A stretch of DNA of 64,000 nucleotides from Lentilitoribacter sp039986595 (GTDB taxonomy: Bacteria > Pseudomonadota > Alphaproteobacteria > Rhizobiales > Rhizobiaceae): NCBI GenBank assembly GCA_039986595.1, contig JBDWQJ010000007.1, positions 62,001 through 126,000 of the forward strand. The letters are read 5' to 3'. Made by a program: the position numbers and the translations under genes. The first letter of the stretch is position 1, and the number at the start of each line of letters is the position of its first letter. Positions 63,165 through 64,000 of this stretch are shown piece by piece. The notes beneath the pieces are model-generated. The model saw nothing but the letters and a program-made list of their open reading frames with translations. It did no database searches and was not told where the DNA came from.

Positions 63165-63191
63165 GTGAAGGGGCATTTCTTGCCCCTTCAC
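63165..63191 (+). promoter_or_regulatory. Intercistronic hairpin after Tat-dependent dctP
   Basis: GTGAAGGGGCA and TGCCCCTTCAC form a perfect 11-bp stem around TTTCT, 24 nt past the dctP stop and 45 nt before the permease start. Only TTTAT follows, so it should attenuate rather than fully terminate. Confidence 0.7.
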
Positions 63192-63236
63192 TTTATGAGC
63201 GATGTACTTAAAAGTAAGCATCTGGGGACACGAAAT

Positions 63237-64000
63237 ATGTCAGAAATAGCCAGCACAAATCTCTCAACGCGAAATTCGACACTGGTACGTATGTTTGGTT
63301 GGTCGATGCTTGCTATGATGGGCGCATTTCTTATCAATAATTTTTTATCAAACGGAATGGGCCTGCCTGGCGCGAGTTTAAACTTTGCAGCCAATCATGG
63401 CATGATTAGCGCAGCTGCCCTTCAGTCACTACTTTATCCTTTCCTTGTCGGTATCGCTATTGCCTATGTCGCAGCATGTTCACAAACAACCCTGCGTAAA
63501 GACAGCAACACCGTTTCATCGATGAATACGTTTTTTATTCGCGCGGCATTTTGGGCCGTGTTGCTGATTGGTCTTGTTGATGCAACGATTTCATTCATGC
63601 GTATTGAGGGTTTCTTAGAAGTGTTTGTCAGTGAGCAAACCGCAAAAGATCTGGGTCGTGCGCAATTCCGCGGACCATATGTCCATATGCCGCTGGTCGT
63701 ATTGGGTGTTGTTCTAGCAATGTTCACAAGAACACTAGGTTTTCACTGGCTAGCTTTGCTCATTGTGGTCGCTGAACTCCTTATTGTGTTCTCACGCTTT
63801 ATTTTCTCATACGAGCAAGCATTTATGTCCGATCTTGTGCGTTTTTGGTACGGCGCTCTCTTTTTGTTTGCGAGCGCTTATACGTTGCTCGAAGAGGGGC
63901 ATGTGCGTGTGGATGTGTTTTATGCAGGCTTCAAGCCAAAGACCAAAGGTTATGTAAATGCTATCGGCACAGTGGCCATGGGCATGGCGTTGTGTTGGGT
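63237..64000 (+). CDS. TRAP small permease with N-terminal extension, 3' end outside window
   Basis: The frame beginning MSEIASTNLSTRNST (GGGGA upstream) stays open for 254 codons to the window edge. Residues about 145 onward look like a DctQ subunit (LLIVFSRFIFSYEQAF, YTLLEEGHVRVDVFYAG). The first about 140 residues hold three additional hydrophobic segments and are not part of usual DctQ proteins (160-190 residues). It may be an elongated DctQ or the front of a DctQM fusion; the 3' end is needed to tell. Confidence 0.82.
   Translation, partial: MSEIASTNLSTRNSTLVRMFGWSMLAMMGAFLINNFLSNGMGLPGASLNFAANHGMISAAALQSLLYPFLVGIAIAYVAACSQTTLRKDSNTVSSMNTFFIRAAFWAVLLIGLVDATISFMRIEGFLEVFVSEQTAKDLGRAQFRGPYVHMPLVVLGVVLAMFTRTLGFHWLALLIVVAELLIVFSRFIFSYEQAFMSDLVRFWYGALFLFASAYTLLEEGHVRVDVFYAGFKPKTKGYVNAIGTVAMGMALCW

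Overview
The window looks like a chromosomal segment of a heterotrophic alphaproteobacterium, probably a marine member of the Hyphomicrobiales/Rhodobacterales side. The reasons are the density of TRAP and ABC solute transporters, a SmoEFGK/MtlK-type polyol operon, a GH36/GH42 galactoside locus with De Ley-Doudoroff enzymes, HpsN-type sulfonate catabolism, ALDH16 paired with DeoC, and FNR/FixK-type promoters. Base composition is moderate to low GC by eye. No rRNA, tRNA, CRISPR array, insertion sequence, integrase or phage gene was recognised.

Layout. 1-0.6 kb: 5' part of a DnaB-like ATPase gene running off the left edge. 0.8-6.2 kb: a LysR regulator divergent from a TRAP transporter (dctP-Q-M) coupled to a type I sulfatase/phosphonate-monoesterase-like hydrolase. 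6.3-14.1 kb: a leftward polyol operon (binding protein, two permeases, a decayed dehydrogenase remnant, an AraC regulator, mannitol dehydrogenase, ABC ATPase, fructokinase). 14.6-18.0 kb: a two-gene cassette of a cytoplasmic subtilisin-like protease with a large unknown N-terminal region and a ComEC-like metallo-beta-lactamase-fold hydrolase; this is the best candidate for an undescribed system. 18.3-25.6 kb: nucleotide-cofactor and stress block: pntAB, a VIT1-family metal transporter, a bifunctional NAD(P)HX repair enzyme, a universal stress protein, and an OxyR-like regulator lacking the peroxidatic cysteine. The VIT1 and stress-protein genes share near-identical FNR/FixK boxes. 25.7-30.3 kb: a possible 46-aa membrane peptide, an SbtA/SbtB bicarbonate-transport pair, a DUF533 protein, a sugar 1-dehydrogenase, and a truncated haemoglobin/NsrR divergon.

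30.3-34.4 kb: ALDH16-type aldehyde dehydrogenase with DeoC, then a uracil-DNA-glycosylase-fold protein. 34.4-45.4 kb: a divergent galactoside locus. The leftward arm carries binding protein, two permeases, alpha-galactosidase and beta-galactosidase; the rightward arm carries IclR, ABC ATPase, DgoK and DgoA. With the sugar dehydrogenase near 28 kb this gives uptake and hydrolysis of galactosides and most of an oxidative galactose route, but no galactonate dehydratase is present here. 45.5-51.6 kb: a fused-permease TRAP system, a TerC protein and a GMC oxidoreductase. 51.7-56.7 kb: IclR, then a leftward zinc-ADH/SDR/histidinol-dehydrogenase-like trio resembling hpsNOP for 2,3-dihydroxypropane-1-sulfonate, divergent from a LacI regulator across a perfect 18-bp palindrome. 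56.9-59.8 kb: a repeat-rich autotransporter. 59.8-64 kb: a NarL/NarX-type two-component pair with an extracytoplasmic sensor domain, divergent from a third TRAP system that runs off the right edge.

The common theme is scavenging of dissolved organic matter (polyols, galactosides, sulfonates, organic acids), each module with its own regulator. Four of the binding-protein genes are followed, 16-25 nt after the stop codon, by an intercistronic hairpin, which suggests shared control of binding-protein to permease stoichiometry.
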